DNA from: Letharia columbiana
Taxonomy: Eukaryota; Ascomycota; Lecanoromycetes; Lecanorales; Parmeliaceae
Length of the DNA stretch: 64,000 nt
Reading direction: 5' to 3'
Assembly (NCBI RefSeq): GCF_014066305.1
Contig: NW_023501059.1
Location: 558,001 to 622,000, forward strand
The position numbers and the translations under genes are program-made. Under the pieces are notes generated by a model. It was given only the letters and a program-made list of their open reading frames with translations. It searched no databases and had not been told where the DNA came from. Of the stretch, positions 34,234 to 45,335 are shown piece by piece. Each line of letters starts with the position of its first letter. The stretch's first letter is position 1.

Positions 34234-36903
34234 TCATCCCTCCACGTCGTCTTCCTCCTTGATGTCCTTCACAGCCACGGCACCCCTCGCTTCCTGCTTG
34301 AACCAAAGCTCCGCGAGGAAATCCGCCGTGCTCGCCTCATCGATGCTCTTGTCCTCCCTGACCTTCAAGAACCGCGGGAACCGCATACTCAACCCCCTCT
34401 CCTCGTCCACCAGGCCGATGGCGGCCAGATAGGTCGGGCTCTTCGTGACGTCCGCAAACGCCATCTCCCACACCTCCTGCGGCTCGAACCAGACGTCGGG
34501 CCGGCCCACATACTCGACGTAGCCCGGTCTGGCGATCAGGTTCTCTCCCGTCTCCTCGTTGTAGCGTTCCTTGTTCTCCTTGTAGAATTTGTCCGTGAAG
34601 CCGGAGATGCATTTGGTGACGGCTTCCAGGCTGCCGGTGGTCGGGTTGCGGACGGCGAGGAGGATCGGGGACCACCATTTCGCTTTGCGGCCGGAGCCGT
34701 GCCAGGCGGCGATGGGGATGAGGTCGATGGTGTCGGAGGTGGTGGAGTAGTCTTTTTTCACTTTGAGCCAGGAGTCGAGGCGCTTGTCGGGGGTGTAGGT
34801 TGAGAGGAGGGGCTTGCGGCGGGTGCCTGAGGTCTTCTCCTCGGCTTTGTCTGGTGCGGTCGGTTTGGGTTTGGATTTGGTCTTCTTGGATGGTCTTGTT
34901 TGGGCGGGGGGTGAGAGTGCTGTTTCTAGGTCATCGTCGTGGTTTTCGTCGGTTTGGAGCGCTGGGTTGGGGACATTGTCGAGGACTTTGACCATTATGC
35001 CTTCGCATTTGATATCGGTTGCTGATTTGAAGAATTCGAGAACGGTGTCGGAGTCAGAGGATGTGGCATCTATACACTTGACCCAGGTGAAGCGATTGGG
35101 GATTTCGACGAAGAGACTCCGGAGGAGCTCTCTTCTCTCGCGGAACGGTCTGTCGAGAAGCTCTTCACCGTTGAGGTACATGAGGTCGAAGGAGAAGAGA
35201 CAGACGGCTACTTTGATAGATTCGATCGCAACATCCTTCTTCGCTCTGTTTGTCAAAGTTTGGAACGCCTTTAGATCGCCAGTTTCCTGGTCGATGGCTA
35301 CGACTTCGCCTTCAAGGATGAAGCTGCTGACGCCTTCGCCACGTATTTGAGGCACGAGGGCAACCAGGTCGGGGTACTTGTCCGTCATGACTTCCAGATG
35401 CCGGGAGAATATTGAGACTTTGCCTTGCTCGTCACAGTGCACTTGGGCGCGTTGGCCGTCATATTTGTATTCGCAGCTGAAGTCCCGGCCTTGGAGTTTT
35501 GTGAGCATTTCACTCAGGTCACGGGTAATGCTACCCAGCATGGGTCGTAATGGAATGTGTAATCCTAGCCCACAGCGCAGCAGAAGCTCGTCGGAGATGC
35601 CAACTTCCAGAAGGCAAGGGACAAGGTCATTGTAGTTCGGTCTACGCGCGAAGCATGCTTTGACTAACTCTTCGCCCTTGCTGTAGACTTCTGCCAGTCC
35701 TTCCTTCTTAAGCTTTGCGAGATCCGACTGTATCCTAATACCAAACGTTGCACCTTCGGGTCGTGACAATAAGAATGCGCGAGAAAGGGCAATAAGCATG
35801 GTAGTCTTCACAGCCCCTATTCGCAGATGTTGACACAATGTCCTGACCAAATATCTGCTCTCTTCCGCGCCTTGTGAATCTTGCAACAATCTCTCCACGA
35901 TCCTTTGCTTGAACTCTTGACTACCTGTCCCTTTGCTGTTGGCTACTTTGACTAAGCTTTCAAAGACACCGTTGATGGTCAGGGGCTTCGGCTTGCGCAG
36001 GGTGTAGGTTTGTCGCTTTTTGGCTTCGAAGGCCACATCTCCCGCATCTCCATACTTGTCGTAGAGCGTTTTGAGACCGGCGTTGTCCAGCATACATGTC
36101 TTCTTCAGCGCCTTTGAGATAGCCGAACCTCCAAGTCCTAACTCCAACGAAATATAGGGAGGAGAGATGGCATTGGTAGCCAGCCAGACAGCGGGTAGTA
36201 AGCTCTGAGGATCACCTTCAATGACGGTTCGTAGAAAATTGACCAAGGTATCGACGATCTTAATGCGACTCTGTGTACTGTTGACAAGCACGAAGCATCT
36301 GGTGAGGAGTCCATATGATGCATTACTACCTTCCGTCGCCCAATGTTTCTTGAGATTCGGTATGTAGTTCGAAGGATCGAAAGTCAAAGGGTTCTCATCG
36401 AATGGGACGGTCGAAGATATTGCGTCTTCAGCGGAGGTTGCCGACTGCAATGATAAGGTGTCTTTCTTTTGTGATCCATTTACCTGTAGCGGCATTGGCG
36501 CATGATCTGTCGCAACATCTTGCTGCTGTGAGGAGCCACACTGGTGATTTGAAGTAACATCGGCCTCTTGAACAAACTCGTCATCCTTTATTGCTTGTAC
36601 GTCTTTCGGCTCCTCAGTTGACTCGAAAGGTGGAGCTGCCAAGACCCTATCTTGTTCTTCCCATTCGGCCTGCAATTTTCGCGCATACTCTTCATCGGTC
36701 AGAGTTTGGGTTTCAACATCATTGCTATCTCTTCCCTGCGATCCCAAATGTCCATTGGAGAAGTCCTGGAAGCGCGCGTTTTCGTCTGTTTTCTTTGGCG
36801 CCGAGTCCCCCTTTTGTTTGCTGAAGAAGAAGTCGAGGCTTCCTACAGTTTGCGGTGAGGATTGATGATTGTTAGTCTTGCGGCGCTTCGAAGGCGTCGA
36901 CAT
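34234..36903 (-). CDS. CDC9: ATP-dependent DNA ligase I
   Basis: Joins Okazaki fragments and completes excision repair in the nucleus. The intronless frame gives 889 residues from the ATG at 36903; a longer frame upstream uses no ATG. Order: KRRK nuclear signal, a PCNA-binding-like TVGSLDFFFSKQ, an acidic linker with EEYARKLQAEWEE (UIM-like), the DNA-binding domain (PLTFDPSNYIPNLKKHW onward), the adenylation domain with catalytic Lys about 480 in EYKYDGQRAQVH, then SFILEGEVVAID, FDLMYLNGE and EGIMVK, and the OB domain ending with SMRFPRFLKVREDKSIDEAST. A Lys-rich insert (SKKTKSKPKP) interrupts the adenylation/OB boundary. The gene is divergent from the Tip20 gene. Confidence 0.95.
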   Translation of the reverse strand: MSTPSKRRKTNNHQSSPQTVGSLDFFFSKQKGDSAPKKTDENARFQDFSNGHLGSQGRDSNDVETQTLTDEEYARKLQAEWEEQDRVLAAPPFESTEEPKDVQAIKDDEFVQEADVTSNHQCGSSQQQDVATDHAPMPLQVNGSQKKDTLSLQSATSAEDAISSTVPFDENPLTFDPSNYIPNLKKHWATEGSNASYGLLTRCFVLVNSTQSRIKIVDTLVNFLRTVIEGDPQSLLPAVWLATNAISPPYISLELGLGGSAISKALKKTCMLDNAGLKTLYDKYGDAGDVAFEAKKRQTYTLRKPKPLTINGVFESLVKVANSKGTGSQEFKQRIVERLLQDSQGAEESRYLVRTLCQHLRIGAVKTTMLIALSRAFLLSRPEGATFGIRIQSDLAKLKKEGLAEVYSKGEELVKACFARRPNYNDLVPCLLEVGISDELLLRCGLGLHIPLRPMLGSITRDLSEMLTKLQGRDFSCEYKYDGQRAQVHCDEQGKVSIFSRHLEVMTDKYPDLVALVPQIRGEGVSSFILEGEVVAIDQETGDLKAFQTLTNRAKKDVAIESIKVAVCLFSFDLMYLNGEELLDRPFRERRELLRSLFVEIPNRFTWVKCIDATSSDSDTVLEFFKSATDIKCEGIMVKVLDNVPNPALQTDENHDDDLETALSPPAQTRPSKKTKSKPKPTAPDKAEEKTSGTRRKPLLSTYTPDKRLDSWLKVKKDYSTTSDTIDLIPIAAWHGSGRKAKWWSPILLAVRNPTTGSLEAVTKCISGFTDKFYKENKERYNEETGENLIARPGYVEYVGRPDVWFEPQEVWEMAFADVTKSPTYLAAIGLVDEERGLSMRFPRFLKVREDKSIDEASTADFLAELWFKQEARGAVAVKDIKEEDDVEG

Positions 36904-37156
36904 CGCCAGTGGTCGCACTTTGGCTCATGCTCATGCTCATTTAGAGTACTTTCATGGCGGGCTTGTGCATGGGATATTGAACATCGTCATCATGCAGGGG
37001 TGGAGGAAACGCGTCGGCCCGCGCGTCCAATCCGGTAGCATGTACCCTACTATATCGGGCTAGCCTGTAGCTCGCCTCCGTTTGAATTCCTCCCCGCGCT
37101 TTTTATACAGTCGTAAAGTAAGAATTCAACTTAACAAAAAGGAAGAGAAAAGAAAA

Positions 37157-37202
<46 letters not shown>

Positions 37203-37302
37203 AAGCCTAAATTTACGGAGAGTCTTCGGCTTATTGTTTCTAACCTATTAACAAAACAGTCTCTTGCCTGAGGTTCTAGTCGTCCTCGGTCGCATTAGAG
37301 CC
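36904..37302. promoter_or_regulatory. Divergent promoter (DNA ligase I / Tip20) with long poly-A tract
   Basis: This 399-nt stretch separates the two start codons. It contains an uninterrupted run of 38 A at 37163-37200, preceded by AATTTTTT. Long poly(dA:dT) tracts exclude nucleosomes and often mark fungal divergent promoters, which would fit here. The AT content contrasts with the flanking coding DNA. Confidence 0.55.
37163..37200. repeat. Poly-A tract, 38 nt
   Basis: 38 consecutive A on the plus strand, followed by TAAAGCC. No duplicated flanks or coding remnant support a retroposed mRNA tail. Confidence 0.9.
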
Positions 37303-39898
37303 ATGGCCGAGGTTGCCTATCGATCAAATGCCTCTCGAATCGCTGACGAGGAGCGAGATGTACGAGTGGAAGACTACTTGAATGACAAATTGCAAAACAC
37401 CACCGACTTGGCAAACATCGATTCCCTGCTGGAGGATGTAAAGGCTCAGCAGGTCCTGCTCCAGCAGCAGGTATGCCCGTGGATCTATCTACCTTCGCCA
37501 ATGCCTCCTCTGACCAGTCTTAGCTACAAGAGGCCAAGAGAACTCTCGACGAGAACACAAAAGTATCAGTGGCACACTCGAACGATCTCCATCAACGTGC
37601 AAGACAATTCCAGTCGCAGCAAAATGACGTAGATCGTCGCTTAATGATTGTTACCCAATCCGAGACAAGTGATGATGCTGTACGAAAATTTGATTCTAGC
37701 ATGGAAGGCCTGCGAAAGCTGGACGTGGCCCAGGAATATATGGAACTGCTTGCGGAGGTTGAGAACCTAAGGTTCATGAATGATCTCAAAGCCATGGTCG
37801 AATCCACTCATACTGACGTCTTGTATGCAGCGCTGGAGCACGCCGCAACTTCAAAAAGTCTCCTCGAGATGCCCTTCAGCCATACCTCCGGCTCCAAACC
37901 CTCGTCAATGCTCTGAAAGATGCTCAGCCTGCTGCCGAAGATGCCGCACCACACTTAATAGACCATGTCGATAGAACTGCTCGTACATTGTGGAGGCAGA
38001 TGAAAGACGCCTTCGCTGGTGAATTTGAAGCTACGCTGAGGAAAATGCAGTGGCCAGGGAGAGACATCACTTTGGACGGACAGCTGGAGCGAGAATGGAC
38101 TGGTGGCGTTAGAAAGCTACTCGAGCTACAAGAACCAGAATTGAAAGCCAAAGACAGTCGGACTGCGGACAGTACAAAAGGAGAAGAACCTCTGGTGCTT
38201 CTCCCACTGGAGGTCATGACCAAACCCTTGGAACTCCGATTCAAGTATCATTTTGAGAGTGACAGACCAACGAACAAGCTCGACAAGGTAAGTCTAAATA
38301 TGAGATTTGCTTGAATAAAACGCTGACACCAACAGCCTGAGTACTTTCTCTCACACGTCATTAGTCTGCTTAATACCTACGATGAATTCTTTGCAACGTA
38401 CTTGCAGCCCATACTGCGGGAATATTTCAGATCGTCAAACCTAGCACTGACATCCATCTATATTGACTCTACATCTGCGCTCATCACCGCTTTATTACCA
38501 ATGCTCCGCCGCAAAATATTTGCTCTGATGCCCCAAATCTCCCAGCAGCCGCAACTCTTGAGTCACCTTATACATGAACTCATGACCTTCGACGTCAGCT
38601 TAAGAAATGAATGGAATTACGATGGAGGTAACGCTATTGAGGGATGGAAAGGTCTGACCTGGGAAGTCTTGGTCAAGAAGGATTGGTTCGGCCGATGGTT
38701 AGAAGTGGAGAAGAATTTCGCCTTATCTCGATATCAGAACATCATCGATGCGCCGGAAAGTGGAGAGATCGACTACGACAGCGTTGACCCAGGGGCCACC
38801 AAGCCTACTTACGCTGCTATTAGAGTCAACGACCTCCTCGAGACGATTACAGATCGCTATAGACCATTAACATCCTTCTCCCAGAAACTTCGATTCCTAA
38901 TCGATATTCAGATCACGCTATTTGATCGCTTCCACTCCCGCTTTCACGACTCCCTGGAAGCCTACCTGGCGAGGACATCCTCCATCGCCCGCACAGTCCA
39001 AGGAGTCTCCCGCGAAACCCAAGCCGAACTCCAAGGGCTTGGCGGCCTGGAACGCCTGTGTCGTATCTACGGCAGCGCAGAGTATCTGGAAAAGAAGATG
39101 CGCGACTGGAGCGATGATGTCTTCTTCCTGGATCTTTGGGATGAGCTGCAAGATCGTGCTCGTCGGAGTACCGGGAAGAATCTTGCAGGCCCTATGAGCG
39201 TGGAAGACGTGGCGGAACGCACCTCCAGCACTGTTGGCTCAGAAGAGGACTCTGGCGCTCTTTTTGACGAGACAGCGGGAGCGTATAGACGCCTGCGTGT
39301 CCGTACAGAAGGTGTTATCCAGGACATGCTTATCTACAGCCTTCGCGAGTCTCTTCGACCATATGGCCGCATCAACCCATGGTCGTCTCTTTCCGTGGAG
39401 TCTAACTCATTCCTCAGTCTAACGGCTGAGCTGGATGCTACTGTCCAGCAGTCAAACGATTACCTGTCCTTCCTCTCCAAGGTCCTGGCGCAGGCGCCAT
39501 TGAGACGCATTGTGCGCCAAGTGGCGCTCGCTATACAGATGTTCCTGTGGGATCATGTACTAATGCGTTACACCTTCTCTGCGAGCGGTATTGCACAGTT
39601 CCAGAGGGACGTAGAAGTCGTTTGGGAGACCATGGACCGGTGGTTGGGGGAGGGCCAAGGAGAGACAGGGATGCGGAGATTGAAAGAAGGCTTGGTGCTC
39701 CTGGGGCTACCTGTGAAGAGGGAAGAAGGCGAGGAGAATGGAGATGAAGATGTTGGATTGGGCTTGTGGGAGGTAGAAAGAAGGGTGTTTCGAAATAACG
39801 AAAGTGGACGGGAAGTCCTGGACGAATTAGGTCTGGAGGTGCTGAGTGAGAGTGAGGCAAGGCATGTGCTAGAGAGGAGGATAGAGCTGGGTCATTAG
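37303..39898 (+). CDS. TIP20: Tip20/RINT1-family ER tethering subunit
   Basis: Part of the Dsl1/NRZ complex that captures Golgi-derived COPI vesicles at the ER. Four exons (37303-37470, 37524-37771, 37831-38287, 38336-39898) give 811 residues. The N-terminus is a coiled coil (about residues 30-110). The RINT1/TIP1 domain covers most of the rest and includes HLIHELMTFDVSLRNEW, WFGRWLEVEKNFALSRY, RFLIDIQITLFDRFHSR and QFQRDVEVVW. Exon junctions are in phase and the second join creates NLSAGARRNFKKSPRDALQP, which fits the family. The identification is by domain pattern and length. Confidence 0.85.
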
Positions 39899-41293
39899 GT
39901 TCACCTATCAATACCGTTTCTTCAATTAACCACCAAACATCCACATTCCATCTCTAGAGATTTATACAACTTCCCCGCCCGCCATAGGGGATTCACATCC
40001 TCCGCTTTCGCCAAAGCCCCAATATCCTCCATTGGATTCCTCTTCACAGCAATCAAGTTGGGACGGCCAGGGAGGAGGGTGGGGACCTGGATTGCTGGGA
40101 GAGATGTATACTCATCTGGGGGAGATGATCGAAGGCCAACGTGAACGATTGTTCCGGATCGAAGAATCCAGGTTGCATCTTTCAGCCGGGGGAGCACGGC
40201 CCGGTATGAGGAGATCTGCATCGATGCGAATACAGTCAGACTCGGTGATGCTGGGTTGCAGATCCATGCTTTAGGCCGATGCTTCCGCGCTTGATCTTTA
40301 CCGATACTTTGACGGCGAGACGGTGCACTTTTCTCAAGGACCTCTACGGCCGTTGATCCTGAGATTTTAAAGGGAAGATGCTGGGGTAGGGCTGCCGAGT
40401 GCAATTCGGGCATATGAAGGATTGAAAGGGAACAAGATTCGAGTTGTTTTTGAATTCTTGCATTGCGTTTGCCATGCGCACGTGCGCAGGTACGATCCCT
40501 TTCGAAGTTCGTACATGTAATGGTGAAGTCCCTTCGTTTTCTTGTCGCTGTCATCATCCGCAGCCCGCGCGACGTGTTTCAGGACTACTGGATGTCTACT
40601 ACCTACATGTATCTTACCGGTGATCTTTGGTGTACGGAGGGTGGGAGGTCGGCGCAAAGTCTGGACAGCGCTAGTAGTAGCCCTAACCCTACTCTCGGAA
40701 AGCAGGCCCGTAGCGGGGAACCCTCGGAATATTGGAACACCATAGATTGAAAATTAGGGACTCCTGTTGGGCGCAACAGGGGCAGTGGGCCCCAGTCTGA
40801 GCTTCTGTCAGGCGCACTTCCGAAGTAGATCGAAGTGCATTGTTCGGGCAGCCCTTCAGGCGAGGCAGAATTCGAGATTTTGGCGCAGTAGTCTTGGCGT
40901 CCGGGATTCTGTGTTGCCGATCTCTTTCGAGGGAATACTGAATGCGACCTTCTTGTCACGGCTAGGCTGCGGCTCTTGGATGAGGCTGTGCTTATGGTGC
41001 AAAGACCTTGCCAGCATGCATCTCTACGAGAGGCACTACCAACGACTTGTTTCATGTGATGCTGCACCGATCTCGCTGTTCGCGATGAGCGTAACACTCC
41101 AGCGACCTCTCTGAAGGACGATATTTAGATACTGGAGCGCGTTGACTAGCTAGCTATCTTGAATCTGTCTGTCTTTCTTGTTACATCGCTCGTCGCGATT
41201 TGCTTTACAGCATGAATGGGCGCCTTTGAAGCCCGGCATCTACTTTCTTGATCCTGAAGATGGGCTCCGTCGTTTGATAGCACTTGGCCGGTT
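39899..41293. other. Intergenic with a gene remnant
   Basis: Besides the amidohydrolase-like tail at 39922-40080 there is no supported gene. Open frames at 40463-40750 and 40767-41114 have no signature. CCCTAACCCTA occurs at 40681 and is too short to count as telomeric. Confidence 0.4.
39922..40080 (-). pseudogene. Amidohydrolase C-terminal remnant
   Basis: The end of a 211-residue minus-strand frame reads PGRPNLIAVKRNPMEDIGAL followed by a segment ending LWRAGKLYKS. This fits the closing signature of metal-dependent amidohydrolases (GKxADLIxVxxNPLEDI ... VxxGKxYK). The upstream part of the frame shows none of the metal-binding His or Asp motifs, and I found no intact N-terminal half. I read it as the leftover 3' end of a gene, with the alternative of a chance match. 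Confidence 0.35.
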
Positions 41294-43108
41294 ATGGAAG
41301 CTATCGCCGCCGCGAGTAGTGTGGCAGGAATACTCAGTCTACTGGGCCAAAGTATCGATGGTGTCTCGAAACTCAGAGGGTTCTTCTTGAATGTCTCGTG
41401 TGCTTCCAGACACGTCAGTCTTTTCCTCTACGACATCAATTGCCTCCTGGAAGCCCTTCATGCTGCCAAACAGCTTGTCGACAGGCTACCTGAGGGCTTC
41501 AAGGACTCCCAGATTACTGCCCTACAGGTACAGCTTGACTTCTGCACCAAGGATGTTCATCGGTTGCTCGAAAGCGCGAGTTCCCTTCGCCCAGCTTCAG
41601 AGATCGGGGCAAAGGCCTGGATGAAGAAGTTTTGGAATGCTGTTAATAAAGATGTTTTAAGCAACGCACGCGAAGAACTCGAAAGACACAGACAAGCCAT
41701 TGAGCTTAGCCTGACAGTCCTAGGAAGGTACGTTTGAGCCTCCAGAAAGGTAAGGTGCCTAGGGCTGAATTGAAATGGTAGGACGCTCGACATTTCTGCA
41801 GCAGTAAACATCAAGAAACTTGACAGTAAAATTGATACAGGTACTGCGGCGTCACTGTCCAAGATCGAGGAGCAGAATGTTGTCCTCGAGAGGATCGAGT
41901 CACATACGAAAAGCAGAGTGCAAAGTTCTGCAGACAGTGTGCAGAGTTTACGGAGTATAGCAAGTTCGCTATCAAGGATGGAAGCTTTGGCCGCCTCAGC
42001 CGCTAGTACTTCCATATCACAAAGATCGAATGACTCGAAAGAACCAAAATCCAATCAACGGTCTAGACGCCGGGCAACCGGGGATTTTGTCCCAACATAT
42101 CAACGAGGCTCCCCCAGGACGTCATGGAGGCGCTCATCGGCCAGCGCACAAAGCTTGCCGGCTGTTCCAACCATTCCGGAGACATATTCTCACCTGTTTG
42201 AAGACCTGCCGGAATCTAAAGGCCGAGAAGACGGTACTAAAGAAAGGGCTCATCCGTGGGCTCGCATGTTGGCAGACTTGGACCAGATAGACGACGATCC
42301 ATTTGTACCGAACAAGGCCAATAGCGGCGTCCTCTGTTGGGACCCACAGATTGACTTTTCACTGCATAAACAATACCATACTTTCAGCGACCTAAAGCGC
42401 CAGTGCTTAACAGAACTATATCCTAGCGATGTCCTGGAGTATATTTCGCTCATCAGAGTGATGAAGTCCTATGGAGATAAGATCAATGTTCTCAACTTGC
42501 TCCATCTTGAATCGAATTTTCTGGCAAGGTCAGCAGCAAAAGTACACTTCCATCTATGTGAGAGTGATCTAGAGATACTAAAATGGGAACGGACAGCCTT
42601 ACAAAAACGTCTTACGGCCTTACGTCTAGTCGCTCTGGACTCCCGAAGGCGTTGCATATTGGCAGGTCATTCCCTCCAAGGAATTGACGATCGAATTCGT
42701 CCGCCGGATCTCTTCAACGATCCAAACGAAGCTTTGGATCTATGCCTCAGCCCTCAACTCGGAAGAGCACCCAGGCCAATATCCAACGGGGTTCTCGAGA
42801 GAGAGGTCAAATGCGAAGTTCTCGATGAATGGTCGACCAATCGAGACCGCATCAACCGCTGGTTGCTTCATTGCCTGCAATCCGACGAAGAGCAGGCCCA
42901 GCTCCATAAATCTATGCTAGCAGAACCATTGCTCAAAGATGAGGATTGGGCCAGGCAGGTATTGAGACACTGGTATATTGATGAAGCTGCCCTTGGTCAC
43001 GAAGTAAAGACGTCGCTCTCCATTGGCGCCGTTGACAGCCATACCGTAGATGATACCCCAGACGACGAGTGGGCTAGCCTTCCGCCCGTGCCGATGCAGT
43101 ATATTTGA
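41294..43108 (+). CDS. Protein with fungal STAND N-terminal (Helo-like) domain
   Basis: Two exons (41294-41727, 41782-43108) give 586 residues. The N-terminus MEAIAAASSVAGILSLLGQS followed by about 140 helical residues matches the N-terminal signalling domain of fungal STAND proteins. A coiled-coil-prone segment (about 150-230) comes next, then a basic Ser/Arg linker and an alpha-helical C-terminal region containing RINRWLLHCLQSDEEQ. There is no NACHT, NB-ARC or repeat domain, so it is a stand-alone sensor or adaptor-like protein. Proteins of this layout are common in Pezizomycotina and mostly uncharacterised; those with full STAND architecture act in non-self recognition. Function here is unknown. 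Confidence 0.75.
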
Positions 43109-44357
43109 GGCACTTATACTGTCTTGCTGTAAGGAGCCTGTTATGCTGGTGAAGTGCTCAAATTCTGGAAGACATGGCGGCGGGCCGCATTGCAAGGGGG
43201 TATGTGAGGGATTTAGACCCGGGGCGGTGACATCTCGCACAAAGTCTTACCCGGACGCAAGAGGAAACCCCCAGCAGCAACCAAAAGCCTACACGAAGCC
43301 CTACCACGACATAGGCACAGCCGGGAGGGAAGGCCCCAAAGGTAACGAAAAGCCCTACGCCTTAGGCACACACTGTTGACAGCAACGGAAGCACAGCTGG
43401 ACCCCAGGTCAAAGGCCTACTCATCATGTAGGCATCTCGATCCTATAGCAAGCAAAGGGGAACCAATAGCACATAAAAAGTAAACATACCAAGGGTAACA
43501 GAGATCGAGGACCAAGAATACAGACAAGGACTAAAGGCATCAGCAAGCACAGAGTCGTGGACAAGGACAAGGATAAGGCTTGATGGACGGGATGGCGTCG
43601 CACGCAGCATCACCACTGAAGGGGTGTTGTGAGCAGGGGTGTTGTGAGCCGCATTTGCTGTTGTAGCTCATCCTTGCTTTGTTGTTGATGTTGTATACAG
43701 TAGAGCCGTAGGGTCTACATATCTCATCATCCGTCTCATCTTAACCGAGCCTCCATCAAGGGCCCGCAAGGACATTGGCTGGGGTAAATATCCATTGAGA
43801 TATCCCAGGCTGCGGTCCGCGCACCGGCAGTCTGCTGTCATAAGCGGGCTCCAAGCCAAAACGGAAACGGAAACCGCGCTTGTCAAGACTCGGAATGGCA
43901 CGCTATTATGGTCGGCGCGCGACTTCCACTTGCGTACTGTTTCTCTGCAACCCACTGCTTACTGGTTGCTCACCGTGTTCTGGAGAGATGAGAATGCCTT
44001 CAGCTCTATTGAGGGTTTGCTAAGGCGTTCTTTGATTGGAGAGAGCAATAAGATCTGAAAGCATAAGTCTACAGGTGAGTCGATCAATGTTATTCTTCAG
44101 ATAAAAGTTTCCAAACAATGAACCCGGCTGACAACCAAAGAACACCTTTCTTGATGCTTTAATCATGGTCAACAAAAGTCGCTAGTGGTCGACACAAAGA
44201 AGTCTTCTATTGGGCATCGTGACTTCCACTAGTTTTACCGTTGACTTGTCCGAACTTCAATTCCGAAAGTACGTCCTACCTCTTTACATCCGCGTCCAAC
44301 AGCAATTCAACCTCCAATACGGAACAAGACATTAGGAGCTCGACAATTCCCTCGACC
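43109..44357. other. Intergenic, purine-rich plus strand
   Basis: About 1.2 kb. The plus strand from 43440 to 43600 is unusually rich in A and G (GACAAGGACAAGGATAAGG). A 13-bp direct repeat lies at 43621-43648. No gene is supported. Confidence 0.4.
43621..43648. repeat. 13-bp direct repeat
   Basis: GGGGTGTTGTGAG occurs twice (43621-43633 and 43636-43648), separated by CA. Confidence 0.85.
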
Positions 44358-45335
44358 ATGGACCACATCAGACCTTTTTCAATAGAGAAGTCTAAACAAG
44401 ACGAATTCGTGCAAAGTATCCCAAAGATGATTCAGGACTTTCTCAATGAGCTTCCGAGGGTGGAAGCAAGCAAGCTAGCAGAGGACGGCCAGTGTATGAT
44501 CTGTCACCAGAAGTACGGTCTCGAAAATCCGGACGCTGACACCATCGAAGAGGCGGAAGGGGCGGTGTGCTTCCCGTGTGGCCATCACGCTGGTCGAAAG
44601 TGCATTTCGACCTGGTTACAGACAAGTGGTGACTCATGCCCGCTGTGTCGGAAGAAGTTTTTTCTGGTCGTACCGTGGCCGCACATCATACCTGATGAAA
44701 AGGACCGGGAGGATCTGAAATATCATCCTCCAGATTTCGAGGACATATGCTCGAGCTTGCGTCGGTCAGACTACATTCTCGAGAACGTTAGAACAGGGTT
44801 GAGAGGACGTTCGCTTCCTGGATGGATCGTGCGGGCGGCCGGAAATTATTATGAGTACAACGAATCGCAGGGTAACTTCTTTCGCGACCACGAATTCCGG
44901 AAAATGGTCGCGAGAAAGATTCTCTCAACTTCGCCATCAGAAGTTGAGAACGCGCCATGGATGCTGCAGGTATATCCTAGACCAGGGGACTTGGAAGCGC
45001 ACGTCGAGGCGCTAGCCTCAGCACTTGGAGCAGCTTTGCCAAGAAGCGTAATTTATATTCAGCTTCGAGATCGCGGTGCCACGATCTATCAAGTGAATAC
45101 GTACACGGATTCCGAAAAGCCGTACCAGGATGAGGGATTCTTTCGGAACCTCATTTCGCGTGGCGGTTTGGACGGAGACCCGCTTATGACGGATGATCGG
45201 CGAGGGTCATGGTGGACGTATCTTGGGGATGGCAATGAATTCAGCACGTATTTCATGGGTTACTGGAGAGTATGGCGAACAAGATCCAGGATTCGAGTCC
45301 GGATCAGACAGTGGATTCCATGGAGGGATCGATGA
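44358..45335 (+). CDS. RING-finger protein (paralogue 1)
   Basis: A single exon from ATG 44358 gives 325 residues; the open frame extends 39 codons upstream without an ATG. After a helical lead (FLNELPRVEASKL) comes a RING: CMICHQKYG, a 25-residue acidic loop, FPCGHHAGRKCISTWL and CPLCRKKF. Zn ligands are C-x2-C, C-x-H, C and C-x2-C; the usual sixth-position His/Cys in CxHxxH is Gly, with an extra His just after the first. It is probably a ubiquitin ligase. The C-terminal 200 residues have no known domain but are shared with the paralogue at 49935: both have a lead FLxxL-V, the same RING spacing and an end reading (E/S)FST....GYW. A different open frame overlaps the end and runs on (see findings). 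Confidence 0.75.
   Translation: MDHIRPFSIEKSKQDEFVQSIPKMIQDFLNELPRVEASKLAEDGQCMICHQKYGLENPDADTIEEAEGAVCFPCGHHAGRKCISTWLQTSGDSCPLCRKKFFLVVPWPHIIPDEKDREDLKYHPPDFEDICSSLRRSDYILENVRTGLRGRSLPGWIVRAAGNYYEYNESQGNFFRDHEFRKMVARKILSTSPSEVENAPWMLQVYPRPGDLEAHVEALASALGAALPRSVIYIQLRDRGATIYQVNTYTDSEKPYQDEGFFRNLISRGGLDGDPLMTDDRRGSWWTYLGDGNEFSTYFMGYWRVWRTRSRIRVRIRQWIPWRDR

Noticed and set aside
40681..40691. CCCTAACCCTA, telomere-like
   Set aside because: Fewer than two full repeat units inside ordinary sequence; expected by chance and no further units nearby.
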